Shown: positions 1 through 8,407 of the stretch, piece after piece
Position numbering within the stretch: the first letter of the stretch is position 1
Layout of the letters: each line of letters opens with the position of its first letter
NCBI GenBank assembly: GCA_036011305.1
Contig: DASCNA010000165.1
Location: 1-36,839 of the forward strand
Origin: DASCNA01 sp036011305
GTDB lineage: Bacteria > Verrucomicrobiota > Lentisphaeria > Victivallales > GWF2-38-69
DNA length: 36,839 nt
Direction of reading: 5' to 3'
Made by a program: the position numbers and the translations under genes
The notes under the pieces: model-generated
What the model was told of the DNA's origin: nothing
Seen by the model: only the letters and a program-made list of their open reading frames with translations
The model's database searches: none

Positions 1-140
1 AAATCAGTATCCAAAAACTGAAGCTATACTGCTATATACAATGCAGTACATCTTGTGGTTCCCGAACACAGAATTTTAAAGTAACACCATATATACTCTT
101 GTCAAATTAAAATAAATCTTTTTTAAGAAAAAAATAAATC

Positions 141-1145
141 CTAAGCAAAATGGCATCGGACATAATGTTCTTCAGAATTTTCATTCAATGAAGGCTTACG
201 GCTGTTACATTTTAACCTATTTGCTATATTTATTGTATTATACAGCTCACATCTCTTTCTAAAACTACATTTATTTTCCTTTATTAGGATTGAAGGAACT
301 ACTCCAGGAATAGTTTTCAATGCAACCTTCCCTCTTCCTAATCTGGGCACAGCATTAAGCAGAGATTTTGTATAAGGATGTAAAGGGTTATTAAATAATT
401 CAACTACAGAAGCATTTTCCACAATTTCCCCTGCATACATTACTAGAACTCTATCGGCAAAATCAACAACCAAGCCTAAATTATGCGTAACTATCAAAAT
501 AGACATATTATGATTTTTTTTAATATCTTTCAATAAATTTATTATTTGAGATTGGATAGTGACATCTAAAGCAGTGGTAGGTTCATCTGCAACTAAAATA
601 TCAGGCTTACTTGCTAGAGCCATTGCGATCATAACTCTTTGCTGCATTCCTCCGCTAAGCTCATGTGGGTAGCAATAGATTTTTTTGTCAGGTTCAGGGA
701 TTTTAACTATATTTAATAATCTAATAACTTCTTCTTCGATTATAGAATGATTTTTATTGGTAATTTTTAGAGCCTCTGCAATCTGATCTCCAATTTTAAA
801 AACAGGATTTAATGATGTAGCGGCTTCCTGAAAAATATAACTAACCTTTGAATTTCTTACATCTCTTAATTCTTTTTTAGTAGCAACTAACGTATCTATA
901 AAATTATTATTATCTATTTTAATTAAAACTTCACCGCTTAGTTCAGAAATAGAATTTTGATCAATTAACTTGACAAGGGATAAACAAGTAACACTTTTTC
1001 CGCAGCCGCTTTCTCCGACTATTGCCAGAACTTCACCTTTTTTCAAAGCAAATGATACATCATTAACTGCAACATTATTGTTGTCTTTAAAAATTACGGA
1101 TAGGTTTTTAACTTTTAATATATTATCTTTACCTGATAGATTCAT
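141..1145 (-). CDS. Oligopeptide/dipeptide ABC transporter ATP-binding protein (OppD/DppD type)
   Basis: This is a 334-residue ATPase of the OppD/DppD family, which powers uptake of peptides or similar solutes (some family members serve nickel or sugars) through an inner-membrane permease. Walker A GESGCGKS lies at residues 44-51, the signature LSGGMQQRV near 165 and Walker B with ADEPTTALD near 188. The C-terminal extension typical of the family is present: NPLHPYTKSLLNAVP followed by four spaced cysteines in the last 45 residues. The ATG start follows the lpxK stop by 10 bases, so it probably ends the mfd-crcB-lpxK transcript. Permease and binding-protein genes are not in the window; they may lie beyond the left edge or elsewhere. 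Substrate cannot be read from the sequence. The family call is firm. Confidence 0.9.
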   Translation of the reverse strand: MNLSGKDNILKVKNLSVIFKDNNNVAVNDVSFALKKGEVLAIVGESGCGKSVTCLSLVKLIDQNSISELSGEVLIKIDNNNFIDTLVATKKELRDVRNSKVSYIFQEAATSLNPVFKIGDQIAEALKITNKNHSIIEEEVIRLLNIVKIPEPDKKIYCYPHELSGGMQQRVMIAMALASKPDILVADEPTTALDVTIQSQIINLLKDIKKNHNMSILIVTHNLGLVVDFADRVLVMYAGEIVENASVVELFNNPLHPYTKSLLNAVPRLGRGKVALKTIPGVVPSILIKENKCSFRKRCELYNTINIANRLKCNSRKPSLNENSEEHYVRCHFA

Positions 1146-1155
1146 TGATTAAACA

Positions 1156-2331
1156 CTAGCTAAAGCAGATTCTGGAAATGCACTGATCAAAGTTTTCTAA
1201 TCCACTCAAAATATCAATTTCTACACGAAGAAAATAAAAAGGAACATCTCTGCGGTTAAGAAGAGGCATTCTAACAGCATCTTTTTCTGTAGTTAATATC
1301 ATTTCTGCATCATGTCTTTTAGCAGAATTCATAAAATCAATTATTTCCTGCTGATTATAGTTATGATGATCAGCAAAACTCTTACTGTAAACTATAATTG
1401 CACCATAATCTCTTAAAAATTTTTCAAAACTTTCCGGAACCGCAATTCCGCTCAATGCAGCAATTTTTTTACCTTTCAGACTTTCAAGCGGTTTTCTTTC
1501 TCCGCGTTTAAAAACTTTCTCCAAATATTTAGGTTTATGACAACACTCAATAATCTCAGCATTTCTATTATGATGTTCTATAAATCTTTTTATATGCCTA
1601 ATATGATTTCCACCATTTGATTTGGTTAAAAAAACATAATCAGCCCTTCTTATATTTTTTATAGGCTCTCTAAGTAGTCCTCTTGGTAATACATGATGAT
1701 TATGAAATGGATTTGTTGAATCGACTAGGACAATATTAATATGGGGTTTCAAATCAAGATATTGAAATCCATCGTCCAAAATCAATATATCAACTTCATA
1801 TTCATGAATAGCAAATTTACCGGATTTAACTCTATCCTTATCCACTAAAACAATTACATTTTCAAGATTGGATGCAAGCATATAAGGTTCATCTCCAGCT
1901 GTCGATGAATTCAGTAAAAGATTTTCGCCATCAGAAACAATTCTAGGAGGGACTTCATTTCTCTTCGACTTGTTAAAGGCTTTTATTTTTTCTACAAAAG
2001 TTCTATCTTTACTTTTATATCCTCTACTCAAGATCGCAACTTTTCGCCCATTTTTAGAGAGAGTTCTTGCAAAAACTTCAACAACAGGAGTTTTACCCGT
2101 TCCACCACAAGTCAAATTACCTACACTTACAACCAGACAACCTAATGGTGTTCTTCTATATATACCTTTATCATATAGCCAGTGTCTAAGTTGGACAATA
2201 TTCCTATATACCCTTGATACGGCAAAAAATAATCCCCGCATAAACATGCCAAAATGAGAATAATTACGCTCATCCATTACATCAACAGCATATTTTTCTA
2301 TTGCTTCACCCATTTTACGCAGATTAATCAT
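1156..2331 (-). CDS. lpxK: Tetraacyldisaccharide 4'-kinase LpxK
   Basis: LpxK phosphorylates the 4' position of the tetraacyldisaccharide-1-phosphate lipid A precursor at the inner membrane. The P-loop, GNLTCGGTGKTP, is at residues 71-82, preceded by a hydrophobic, basic N-terminal stretch as in the family. Further family motifs are SRGYKSK, DDGFQYLDL and LPRGLLREP. At 391 residues it is longer than usual (about 330). The extra length is partly at the N-terminus, where some 25 residues precede the normal start region, and Met7 is an alternative start. It lies in a run of minus-strand genes, 55 bases after the DUF190 gene and 10 bases before the OppD-like gene. Its presence implies an outer membrane with lipid A. 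Confidence 0.92.
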   Translation of the reverse strand: MINLRKMGEAIEKYAVDVMDERNYSHFGMFMRGLFFAVSRVYRNIVQLRHWLYDKGIYRRTPLGCLVVSVGNLTCGGTGKTPVVEVFARTLSKNGRKVAILSRGYKSKDRTFVEKIKAFNKSKRNEVPPRIVSDGENLLLNSSTAGDEPYMLASNLENVIVLVDKDRVKSGKFAIHEYEVDILILDDGFQYLDLKPHINIVLVDSTNPFHNHHVLPRGLLREPIKNIRRADYVFLTKSNGGNHIRHIKRFIEHHNRNAEIIECCHKPKYLEKVFKRGERKPLESLKGKKIAALSGIAVPESFEKFLRDYGAIIVYSKSFADHHNYNQQEIIDFMNSAKRHDAEMILTTEKDAVRMPLLNRRDVPFYFLRVEIDILSGLENFDQCISRICFS

Positions 2332-2386
2332 TAAAGTTTCTTTCGATATTAATTATATTATTTTAACTGGATTATTATTAATATGT

Positions 2387-2722
2387 TTAATCTTTTCTTT
2401 TACCATAGAATTTTACAATTACATCTTCAATAGTAGATACTCCATGTGATATAGCAGGCTCAATATCATCCAATAACTTTTTGATTTTTTCTTCTCTATC
2501 TATAATTTCCACTACAAGAGGAAGATCTATTGACAAGGCTAAAATTCTTGAAGTATGGATCTTTCTCCCCCCGCCAAATCCTTCCAAACCTCTAAATACT
2601 GTTGCTGATGCTATATCATCCTCTAAAGCTTTATTAATGATCCAATCACTTAATGAATGTTTTTCATAACGATCTTTTTCGTTTATAAAGATTCTCAACA
2701 GTTTATAGTGATGTTCTTTCAT
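2387..2722 (-). CDS. DUF190 family protein
   Basis: This 111-residue protein matches the DUF190 family, a small PII-like fold often found beside crcB fluoride channels. Family features are LLRIFINEKDRY near the start, the ATVFRGLEGFGGG segment, IHTSRILALS and LPLVVEIIDREEKI. The frame opens at a TTG seven codons earlier, but I chose the ATG at 2722 because AGGA lies eight bases upstream of it and the protein then begins MKEHHYKLLRIF, as in homologues. It follows crcB1 by 50 bases in the same direction. A role in fluoride response is inferred from this association; the biochemical function is not established. Confidence 0.88.
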   Translation of the reverse strand: MKEHHYKLLRIFINEKDRYEKHSLSDWIINKALEDDIASATVFRGLEGFGGGRKIHTSRILALSIDLPLVVEIIDREEKIKKLLDDIEPAISHGVSTIEDVIVKFYGKRKD

Positions 2723-2772
2723 ATAACTTTTCCTTTTGAGCAATTAGTAAATAAATTCATAAAATTAAACAG

Positions 2773-3156
2773 CTAAAACAAAATACATGCAACATAAAAT
2801 CCAAAATACAACAGCGAAATACCAACAACAAGTTGCAGAAAAATATTTACCACTGCCAGTTTAACGGCTCTGTTTCTAATTAGTGTATAGGTCTCAAAAC
2901 CAAAAGTAGAAAAAGTCGTTAACGCTCCCAGGAAACCGGTTATCAGTAAATTCTGCATACTTAAGCTCAGCCAGTTTGAACTTAAAACAATCCCCGATAA
3001 AAATCCAATAATTAAACAACCCAGAAAATTAACAGCTAGAGTTCCATACGGAAATACTGTACTTTTTGAAATAACCTGAACTTTCGTCGAAATAAGGTAT
3101 CGGGAAATTGCTCCAAAAAAACCTCCGATTCCGACAAAAAGACACTGCTGTAACAT
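2773..3156 (-). CDS. crcB: Fluoride channel CrcB/Fluc, second copy
   Basis: This 127-residue four-helix membrane protein is a Fluc-type fluoride exporter subunit. It shows the family signatures GGFFGAISRYL near the N-terminus, GTLAVNFLGCLIIG near residue 42 and TGFLGALTTFSTFGFE near residue 75, the last lining the fluoride pore. Length is normal for the family. It sits 31 bases downstream of a second, diverged crcB and 50 bases upstream of a DUF190 gene. Tandem crcB pairs are known to make heterodimeric channels with antiparallel subunits, which is the likely arrangement here. I saw no fluoride riboswitch directly upstream. Confidence 0.93.
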   Translation of the reverse strand: MLQQCLFVGIGGFFGAISRYLISTKVQVISKSTVFPYGTLAVNFLGCLIIGFLSGIVLSSNWLSLSMQNLLITGFLGALTTFSTFGFETYTLIRNRAVKLAVVNIFLQLVVGISLLYFGFYVACILF

Positions 3157-3187
3157 ATTAACCTCTATATATTTATTAAAGCAGAAT

Positions 3188-3619
3188 TCATACTCTAATT
3201 ATCCTGCCTATTAATCTAATAACAACATATCCCAGCCAAACAGCAAACAATCCAACAACTATCTGTATTAAAATATTAAAAACAGCAACTGTAAAATGAT
3301 CACTGATCATAAGCTTGAACGTATCAAGTCCAAAAGATGAAAATGTTGTTAAAGCTCCAAGGTATCCTGTAATAAAAAACAGTCTTACCCTCGGGCCTAC
3401 TGAACTATAACCATCAATTAAGGCAAACATCATACCAATAAGCAGACATCCCAGCATATTGACAGTTAAAGTTCCAAAAGGAAACAGGACAGCACCTGTA
3501 ATCATTTTCACCAACCATTCAAGAAGATATCTGGAGATAGCTCCAAGTATGCCTCCAATCCCTACTATCAGTGACTGAAATAATAAAAGTTTTAATTTTA
3601 CAATATCTCGTTTTTTCAT
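3188..3619 (-). CDS. crcB: Fluoride channel CrcB/Fluc, first copy
   Basis: A 143-residue paralogue of the neighbouring crcB, with a more basic N-terminal tail (MKKRDIVKLK) before the first helix. Signatures are GGILGAISRYLLEW, GTLTVNMLGCLLIG and TGYLGALTTFSSFGLDT. The start lies only one base after the mfd stop, so translation is probably coupled to mfd. The different charge of the N-terminal tails of the two copies fits subunits inserted in opposite orientations in one dimer; this is inference. No riboswitch could precede it except inside the mfd coding region, and none was recognised there. Confidence 0.92.
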   Translation of the reverse strand: MKKRDIVKLKLLLFQSLIVGIGGILGAISRYLLEWLVKMITGAVLFPFGTLTVNMLGCLLIGMMFALIDGYSSVGPRVRLFFITGYLGALTTFSSFGLDTFKLMISDHFTVAVFNILIQIVVGLFAVWLGYVVIRLIGRIIRV

Positions 3620-3620
3620 T

Positions 3621-6600
3621 TTACATATATCTATATATAATATCAGATAACTCAGTTAATTTCTGCTCAGCAGTCTTATTTTTTATTTTAGGTATTTTTC
3701 CATTTACCAATAGCTCACTGCCTTTTTCATTCACGATAAAAATATGTCCATCTTTTACACTTAACGAAGAGTATCCTCCTAAACTCACAGTCAATCTCAG
3801 CTTCATTATTTCGATGTAAAGTGTAGCCTCTGACGGCAATTTTCCAAATCTATCTACGATTTCTTCTGTTAAATCTTCTATTTCCTGATATGAACTGACA
3901 AAAGAAAATTTCCTATAAAACTCAAGCCTTAATCTCTCAGATGTTATATATTCAGATGATAAATAAGCATTAAGTTTATTTTTAACTGAACTTTTACCAA
4001 AATCGATAAAATCAAAGAACAGATCCACTTCAGACATACAAATATCTTTCTTCCCTTTCAATAACGAAATTGAAGATTTTAATAATTGGCAATATAAACC
4101 AAAACCGACAGCATTAATGTGTCCGCTTTGCTGTGTTCCTAAGATATTGCCTGATCCTCTTATTTCAAGATCTCTCAATGCTAATTTAAAACCTGCTCCT
4201 AACTGAGTATATTTTCTAATTGCCCCTAACCTCTCTCTTGCAGTTGATGACATAATATTCGATTCAGGAATTAGTAAATAAGCATATGCCTGCCTGGACC
4301 ATCTCCCTACTCTACCTCTCAGTTGATACAACTCAGCTAATCCAAATCTATCTGCTCTCTCTATTATTATTGTATTTGCGTTAGGAATATCTACACCAGA
4401 TTCAATGATAGTGGTGCAAATAAGCACATCGATTTTACCGTCAATAAACAAAGACATGATTTCTTCTAATTCTTTTTCGTGCATTTGACCATGTGCAACT
4501 GCAAATTTCACTTCAGGTATTAATTCCTGAAGTTCTTTGCATCTGCGATCAATAGTTTTGACCCTATTGTAAAGATAAAATACCTGCCCACCTCTTTTTA
4601 CCTCATTCAATATTGCTTTTTTTATTACGTTAAAGTCAAATAGACAAAGCATAGTCTGTACCGGCAATCTATTATTAGGTGCAGTCATTATTGTACTTAA
4701 ATCTCTTATACCTGACATTGCCAGATACAGTGTTCTGGGTATTGGAGTTGCTGTCATTGTCAAAACATCTACAGTAGATCTTATTTTTTTGAATATTTCT
4801 TTATGCGTCACACCAAAACGCTGTTCTTCATCAATTACAACTAAACCTAAAGATTTAAAATCAACATCACTTTGTGCTAATCTGTGTGTCCCAATAACAA
4901 TATCAATTTTGCCCTCTTTGAGATCATCAATAATTTTTTTCTGCTCTGATTTGCTCCTAAATCTACTTATCATTTCTATAATGACTGGATATTCAGCAAA
5001 TCTTTCGAGAAATGTATAATAATGCTGTTGAGCTAAAATTGTTGTTGGCGCTAACACAGCAACCTGTTTACCGGTCATTACCACTTTAAAAATGCCCCTC
5101 ATGGCCACCTCGGTTTTCCCGTATCCTACATCACCGCAAACCAACCTATCCATAGGCTTAGACATCATAAGATCATTTTTAATATCTCGGGAAGCTTTTA
5201 TCTGATCATCAGTTTCAACGAAGGGAAATGCCATTTCAAAATTAAGCTGTTCTTCATCATCTCCAGGGAATTTATATCCATCACAAGAATATCTCATCGC
5301 CTGAATTCTCAGCATTTCAGCAGCCAATGTCTTTGCAGCCCTTAACGCAGCATTTTTTAACCTGGCCCATCTCATCTCACCAATTTTACTTAATTTTGGT
5401 ATATTTTTTTTTGTTCCAATATATCTTGTAATTAGGCTTGCCTGCCAAATAGGAACATAAAGTTTTACATCTTCATCAAACTCAATTTCCATTACTTCTC
5501 TATAACTTCCGGAAACGTTTATTTCTTTAATTCCATGATAAATACCGATGCCGTGACTAATATGAACAACATGAGAACCTACATCAATATCTGCATACGA
5601 GGAGCGAGTAAATGTTTCTTTTTGTCTGATAGGCAGCAAAGATTTATAAGGACTACGCTTGTGCGGGGCAAAAAATATTTCTTTGTACGAAAGAAAAACT
5701 TTTTTATGCTTGGAAAAAATAACACCTTTAGTTAATTGTCCTATAGAAAAAGTGAAATCACTGATATTAAATTCGCTTTCCCCCGCCCATTCTTTAAGAC
5801 GGTTTTCAGTTATTTCTGTATTAATAAAAATTGAAATATCATAATTATTATCCAGCCAAAAATGTATTTGGTTCTGTATTATCTGATTATACAGTTCATG
5901 ACCGATACTTTCTGTTTCAGAATTAAAATCACCCATAATATCTACTGGAATTGCAGAGATATCTGAGTTTACTGCTTCTCCAGTTATTTTACTATTTTCA
6001 GAATTTTTATATATTATAGTGAATTTATCATCAGTATGCTTGAATTCAGATAATTTTCCCTGATAGATATCAACCTTATCATCATCCAGATAATCTTCAC
6101 ACTCATCAGGATAAATAATAATTATATGAGGTGTTTCTTTAAAATAATTCAAGAAAGTATACTTAGCATCTTCTTCACAAGCTGAAGATCTAGGTACAAC
6201 TCTGTAGCTATTTACTGATTTTACAGATTTCTGAGACTGAGGTGAGAATAGACGCATATTATCAATTTCATCTCCCCAAAACTCAATTCTTACAGGATAG
6301 TCTTCCAGAGGCGAATAGATATCTACAATCCCTCCTCTTAGGGCAAATTCGCAGTAATCTCCCACCTGATATTCATTATCATAATCTAAATCAATTAATT
6401 TAGCTGCAAGTTTATCTATCTCATATGATTCTCCTACTTTTAATTCCAGGTAACTGTTTATGAATTTGCTTGGAGAAGCTGATGGAGTTAAGCAGGCATT
6501 TACACTTGAGATAAAACATCTTTTTTCAGGAGAACCCGCTTCATAAAAAGTTCTTGATCTTTTTGCTTCATTTTCAGGAATAAACTCTTTATTATTACCA

Positions 6601-6848
6601 ATTTCATGCAATACAGAAACAGGAATATTAAAATCAAGAATATTTTTCCATTCATTAATGCTTGCATAAACTTTTTCAGTCGAATTCAAAGAAGATGTTA
6701 ACACTAAAGCATTTGATACTGAAGCAATTATATTTTTTAAACATAAAGGTCCCAGTGCATCAGAATCTGCATTTATTACCACTTTGTCAATGGTTTTGTT
6801 ATCTGCAAAATAATTATTTAAGAATAATTTTGTATTTTGTTTTGCCAT
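3621..6848 (-). CDS. mfd: Transcription-repair coupling factor Mfd
   Basis: Mfd removes RNA polymerase stalled at DNA lesions and recruits UvrA. The 1075-residue protein has the expected order: a UvrB-like N-terminal part with RGGIVDIYSP near residue 172, the CarD-like RNA polymerase interaction domain (VGSHVVHISHGIGIYHG, near 420), then the RecG-like motor with Walker A GDVGYGKTEVA near 578, DEEQRFG near 674, TATPIPRTL, and motif VI with LRGRVGR. A short C-terminal TRCF domain follows. Two codons upstream a GTG also opens the frame; the ATG at 6848 is taken as start, but the GTG is possible. It is the first gene of the minus-strand run and faces rpoD across about 218 bases, which must hold both promoters. 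Confidence 0.96.
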   Translation of the reverse strand: MAKQNTKLFLNNYFADNKTIDKVVINADSDALGPLCLKNIIASVSNALVLTSSLNSTEKVYASINEWKNILDFNIPVSVLHEIGNNKEFIPENEAKRSRTFYEAGSPEKRCFISSVNACLTPSASPSKFINSYLELKVGESYEIDKLAAKLIDLDYDNEYQVGDYCEFALRGGIVDIYSPLEDYPVRIEFWGDEIDNMRLFSPQSQKSVKSVNSYRVVPRSSACEEDAKYTFLNYFKETPHIIIIYPDECEDYLDDDKVDIYQGKLSEFKHTDDKFTIIYKNSENSKITGEAVNSDISAIPVDIMGDFNSETESIGHELYNQIIQNQIHFWLDNNYDISIFINTEITENRLKEWAGESEFNISDFTFSIGQLTKGVIFSKHKKVFLSYKEIFFAPHKRSPYKSLLPIRQKETFTRSSYADIDVGSHVVHISHGIGIYHGIKEINVSGSYREVMEIEFDEDVKLYVPIWQASLITRYIGTKKNIPKLSKIGEMRWARLKNAALRAAKTLAAEMLRIQAMRYSCDGYKFPGDDEEQLNFEMAFPFVETDDQIKASRDIKNDLMMSKPMDRLVCGDVGYGKTEVAMRGIFKVVMTGKQVAVLAPTTILAQQHYYTFLERFAEYPVIIEMISRFRSKSEQKKIIDDLKEGKIDIVIGTHRLAQSDVDFKSLGLVVIDEEQRFGVTHKEIFKKIRSTVDVLTMTATPIPRTLYLAMSGIRDLSTIMTAPNNRLPVQTMLCLFDFNVIKKAILNEVKRGGQVFYLYNRVKTIDRRCKELQELIPEVKFAVAHGQMHEKELEEIMSLFIDGKIDVLICTTIIESGVDIPNANTIIIERADRFGLAELYQLRGRVGRWSRQAYAYLLIPESNIMSSTARERLGAIRKYTQLGAGFKLALRDLEIRGSGNILGTQQSGHINAVGFGLYCQLLKSSISLLKGKKDICMSEVDLFFDFIDFGKSSVKNKLNAYLSSEYITSERLRLEFYRKFSFVSSYQEIEDLTEEIVDRFGKLPSEATLYIEIMKLRLTVSLGGYSSLSVKDGHIFIVNEKGSELLVNGKIPKIKNKTAEQKLTELSDIIYRYM

Positions 6849-6956
6849 TACCACTTGATTTTTCTATAAAAATCTCTATATTTCGCATTTTATGTATATT
6901 TAATATCGACATTAATATTTAGTTATAATATAATGTTTAGAACCAAATGATTAAAG

Positions 6957-6981
6957 TATAATATGTTCTTATGCTTAGAAC
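6957..6981 (+). promoter_or_regulatory. Possible rpoD -10 element with overlapping inverted repeat
   Basis: A perfect TATAAT lies at 6957-6962 about 105 bases before rpoD. Directly downstream, where transcription would start, GTTCT (6965-6969) and AGAAC (6977-6981) form an inverted repeat with a seven-base centre. No good -35 is visible 16-18 bases upstream (the hexamer there is TGTTTA), and a second TATAAT occurs at 6924-6929, so the promoter assignment is tentative in this very AT-rich gap. Confidence 0.3.
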
Positions 6982-7066
6982 TATTTATATTTTATACGCT
7001 ACGAAGGGTATTATTAAATATACAGCAAATAAAATTTGAAATTAATTTGGAGAAATTAGACAATTT

Positions 7067-8152
7067 ATGGAAGAGCACTCCGTACATGAAGTTAGTAGCG
7101 AAGAGCCTAAGAGATCTAGGAGAGGGAGAAAACCCGGCAGCAAGAATAAGCCTAAGGTTTTTGATGATAATATCCTAAATTCGGACGATGCTATTCCTAA
7201 GAAAAGAGGAAGAAAAAAATTAGCACAACAGGAGGTGATAGACTTACCAACAGACAAAGAAGCGAGTAGAAGAAAAAAAGAAAGACTTATGGATAAACCT
7301 GACCTGCAGTTAATGGGTAAAAATGATACCATGAAAGTATATATGCAGGACATAGGTAAGATATCACTCGTAACAAAAGAAGAAGAAATAGAGCTTGCAG
7401 CGGATATTCACGGAGATGATCCGAATGCAAAAGAAAGAGCTCGTGCTATTCTCATTAAAGCTAATTTAAGACTAGTTGTTAAAATAGCCCATGACTTTAA
7501 AGGGTTAGGATTACCTTTATTAGATTTGATTTCTGAAGGTAATATCGGTTTAATGAGAGCTGTTGAAAAATTTGACCCTGCTAAAGGAGCTAAATTCAGT
7601 TCATATGCGGCCTGGTGGATTAAGCAGTCAATGCGCAGAGCTTTAGCCAATCAAAGTAGAACAATCCGTATTCCTGTTCAATCTGCCGGAAAAATCAATA
7701 AGATTAAATCCATGAGATTAAAACTTACTGAAGAATTCGGGCGTGAGCCTACCGATGCAGAAATTGCAGAAAGATTAGAATTCAGTAAAAGAACAGTTTC
7801 AGGATTGAGACTTGCTGACCTTAGAACTTTTTCTTTACATGACCCAATACAGCAGGGTGAAGATGGCGAATTTCAGGATATCATTCCTGATCATGCTGCA
7901 CAGACACCTGAAAGAATACTTGGTGATCAAGAATCAGTTGCTAGGCTAAAACACCTTATTTTCAGTCTAGATGAACGTGAGAAAAAAATTCTCAAAATGC
8001 GTTTTGGTTTAGATGGTGAAAAACCAAGGACACTTGAAGAGGTAAGTCAGGAAATTGGCAGAACAAGAGAGCGTGTAAGACAAATTCAAAACCAGGCACT
8101 TCATAGGCTGAAAAGTATGCTTTTTGATGAAGCCGGTTTTGCTAAAGACTAA
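7067..8152 (+). CDS. rpoD: Primary sigma factor RpoD (sigma-70)
   Basis: This 361-residue protein is the housekeeping sigma factor. Region 1.2 begins at KVYMQDIGKISLV (near residue 89); region 2 contains LIKANLRLVVKIAH, DLISEGNIGLMRAVEKFD and the -10 reading YAAWWIKQSMRRAL; region 3 begins after RTIRIPVQ; region 4.2 ends with the helix-turn-helix SQEIGRTRERVRQIQNQAL. There is no region 1.1 and no large non-conserved insert. Instead the first 80 residues are charged, with two AT-hook-like motifs (RRGRKPGSKNKPK at 18-30, KKRGRKK at 45-51). The ATG is preceded by TTTGGAG, but with 14 bases between; ATG codons further in (for example Met75) would remove the basic region. rpsU follows 33 bases later. 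Confidence 0.95.
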   Translation: MEEHSVHEVSSEEPKRSRRGRKPGSKNKPKVFDDNILNSDDAIPKKRGRKKLAQQEVIDLPTDKEASRRKKERLMDKPDLQLMGKNDTMKVYMQDIGKISLVTKEEEIELAADIHGDDPNAKERARAILIKANLRLVVKIAHDFKGLGLPLLDLISEGNIGLMRAVEKFDPAKGAKFSSYAAWWIKQSMRRALANQSRTIRIPVQSAGKINKIKSMRLKLTEEFGREPTDAEIAERLEFSKRTVSGLRLADLRTFSLHDPIQQGEDGEFQDIIPDHAAQTPERILGDQESVARLKHLIFSLDEREKKILKMRFGLDGEKPRTLEEVSQEIGRTRERVRQIQNQALHRLKSMLFDEAGFAKD

Positions 8153-8185
8153 TTTTTTATAATCATTTGGAGTTAAACAAAAAAC

Positions 8186-8359
8186 ATGACAGAAGTAAAA
8201 TTAAGAAGAGGAGAGCCTGTTGACAGAGCTTTAAGAAGACTTAAAAAAAAGCTTGACAAAGAAGGTACACTGAAAGAAATTCGTAACAGAAGACACTATG
8301 AAAAACCTAGTGAAACTAAAAGAAGATTAAAAAAATCTCCTCCAAAACGTCGTTATTAA
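8186..8359 (+). CDS. rpsU: Ribosomal protein bS21
   Basis: A 57-residue, strongly basic protein beginning MTEVKLRRGEPVDRALRRLK and ending KSPPKRRY, matching 30S protein bS21, which helps base-pairing between the 16S 3' end and mRNA leaders. The family pattern (V.....E..D.ALRR.K......G.L.E.R.R..YEKPS..R) is complete. It lies 33 bases after rpoD and before a strong terminator, so the two genes are probably one transcript; the same genes are linked in many bacteria through the macromolecular synthesis operon, though dnaG is absent here. A TTTGGAG box precedes the ATG with a 13-base spacer. Confidence 0.95.
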   Translation: MTEVKLRRGEPVDRALRRLKKKLDKEGTLKEIRNRRHYEKPSETKRRLKKSPPKRRY

Positions 8360-8376
8360 TTTTATATTATATATTT

Positions 8377-8406
8377 AAGCCATTCATTAACTTGAATGGC
8401 TTTTTT
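8377..8406 (+). terminator. Rho-independent terminator after rpsU
   Basis: A perfect 10-base-pair stem (AAGCCATTCA with TGAATGGCTT), a six-base loop and a run of six T on the plus strand lie 17 bases after the rpsU stop. It ends two bases before the stop of the convergent nif3-like gene. On the minus strand the bases after the stem are mixed A and T, so it should work mainly for rpoD-rpsU. Confidence 0.9.
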
Positions 8407-8407
8407 A

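Noticed and set aside
1..110. Open frames on the plus strand at the left edge, and a TTGACA on the minus strand at 100-105
   Set aside because: Two plus frames are open (to 79 and to 110) and neither is recognisable; the TTGACA has only poor -10 candidates. None could be supported as a gene end or promoter.
3620..3720. Fluoride riboswitch before crcB
   Set aside because: There is only one base between mfd and crcB2, and no matching consensus was seen in the end of mfd.
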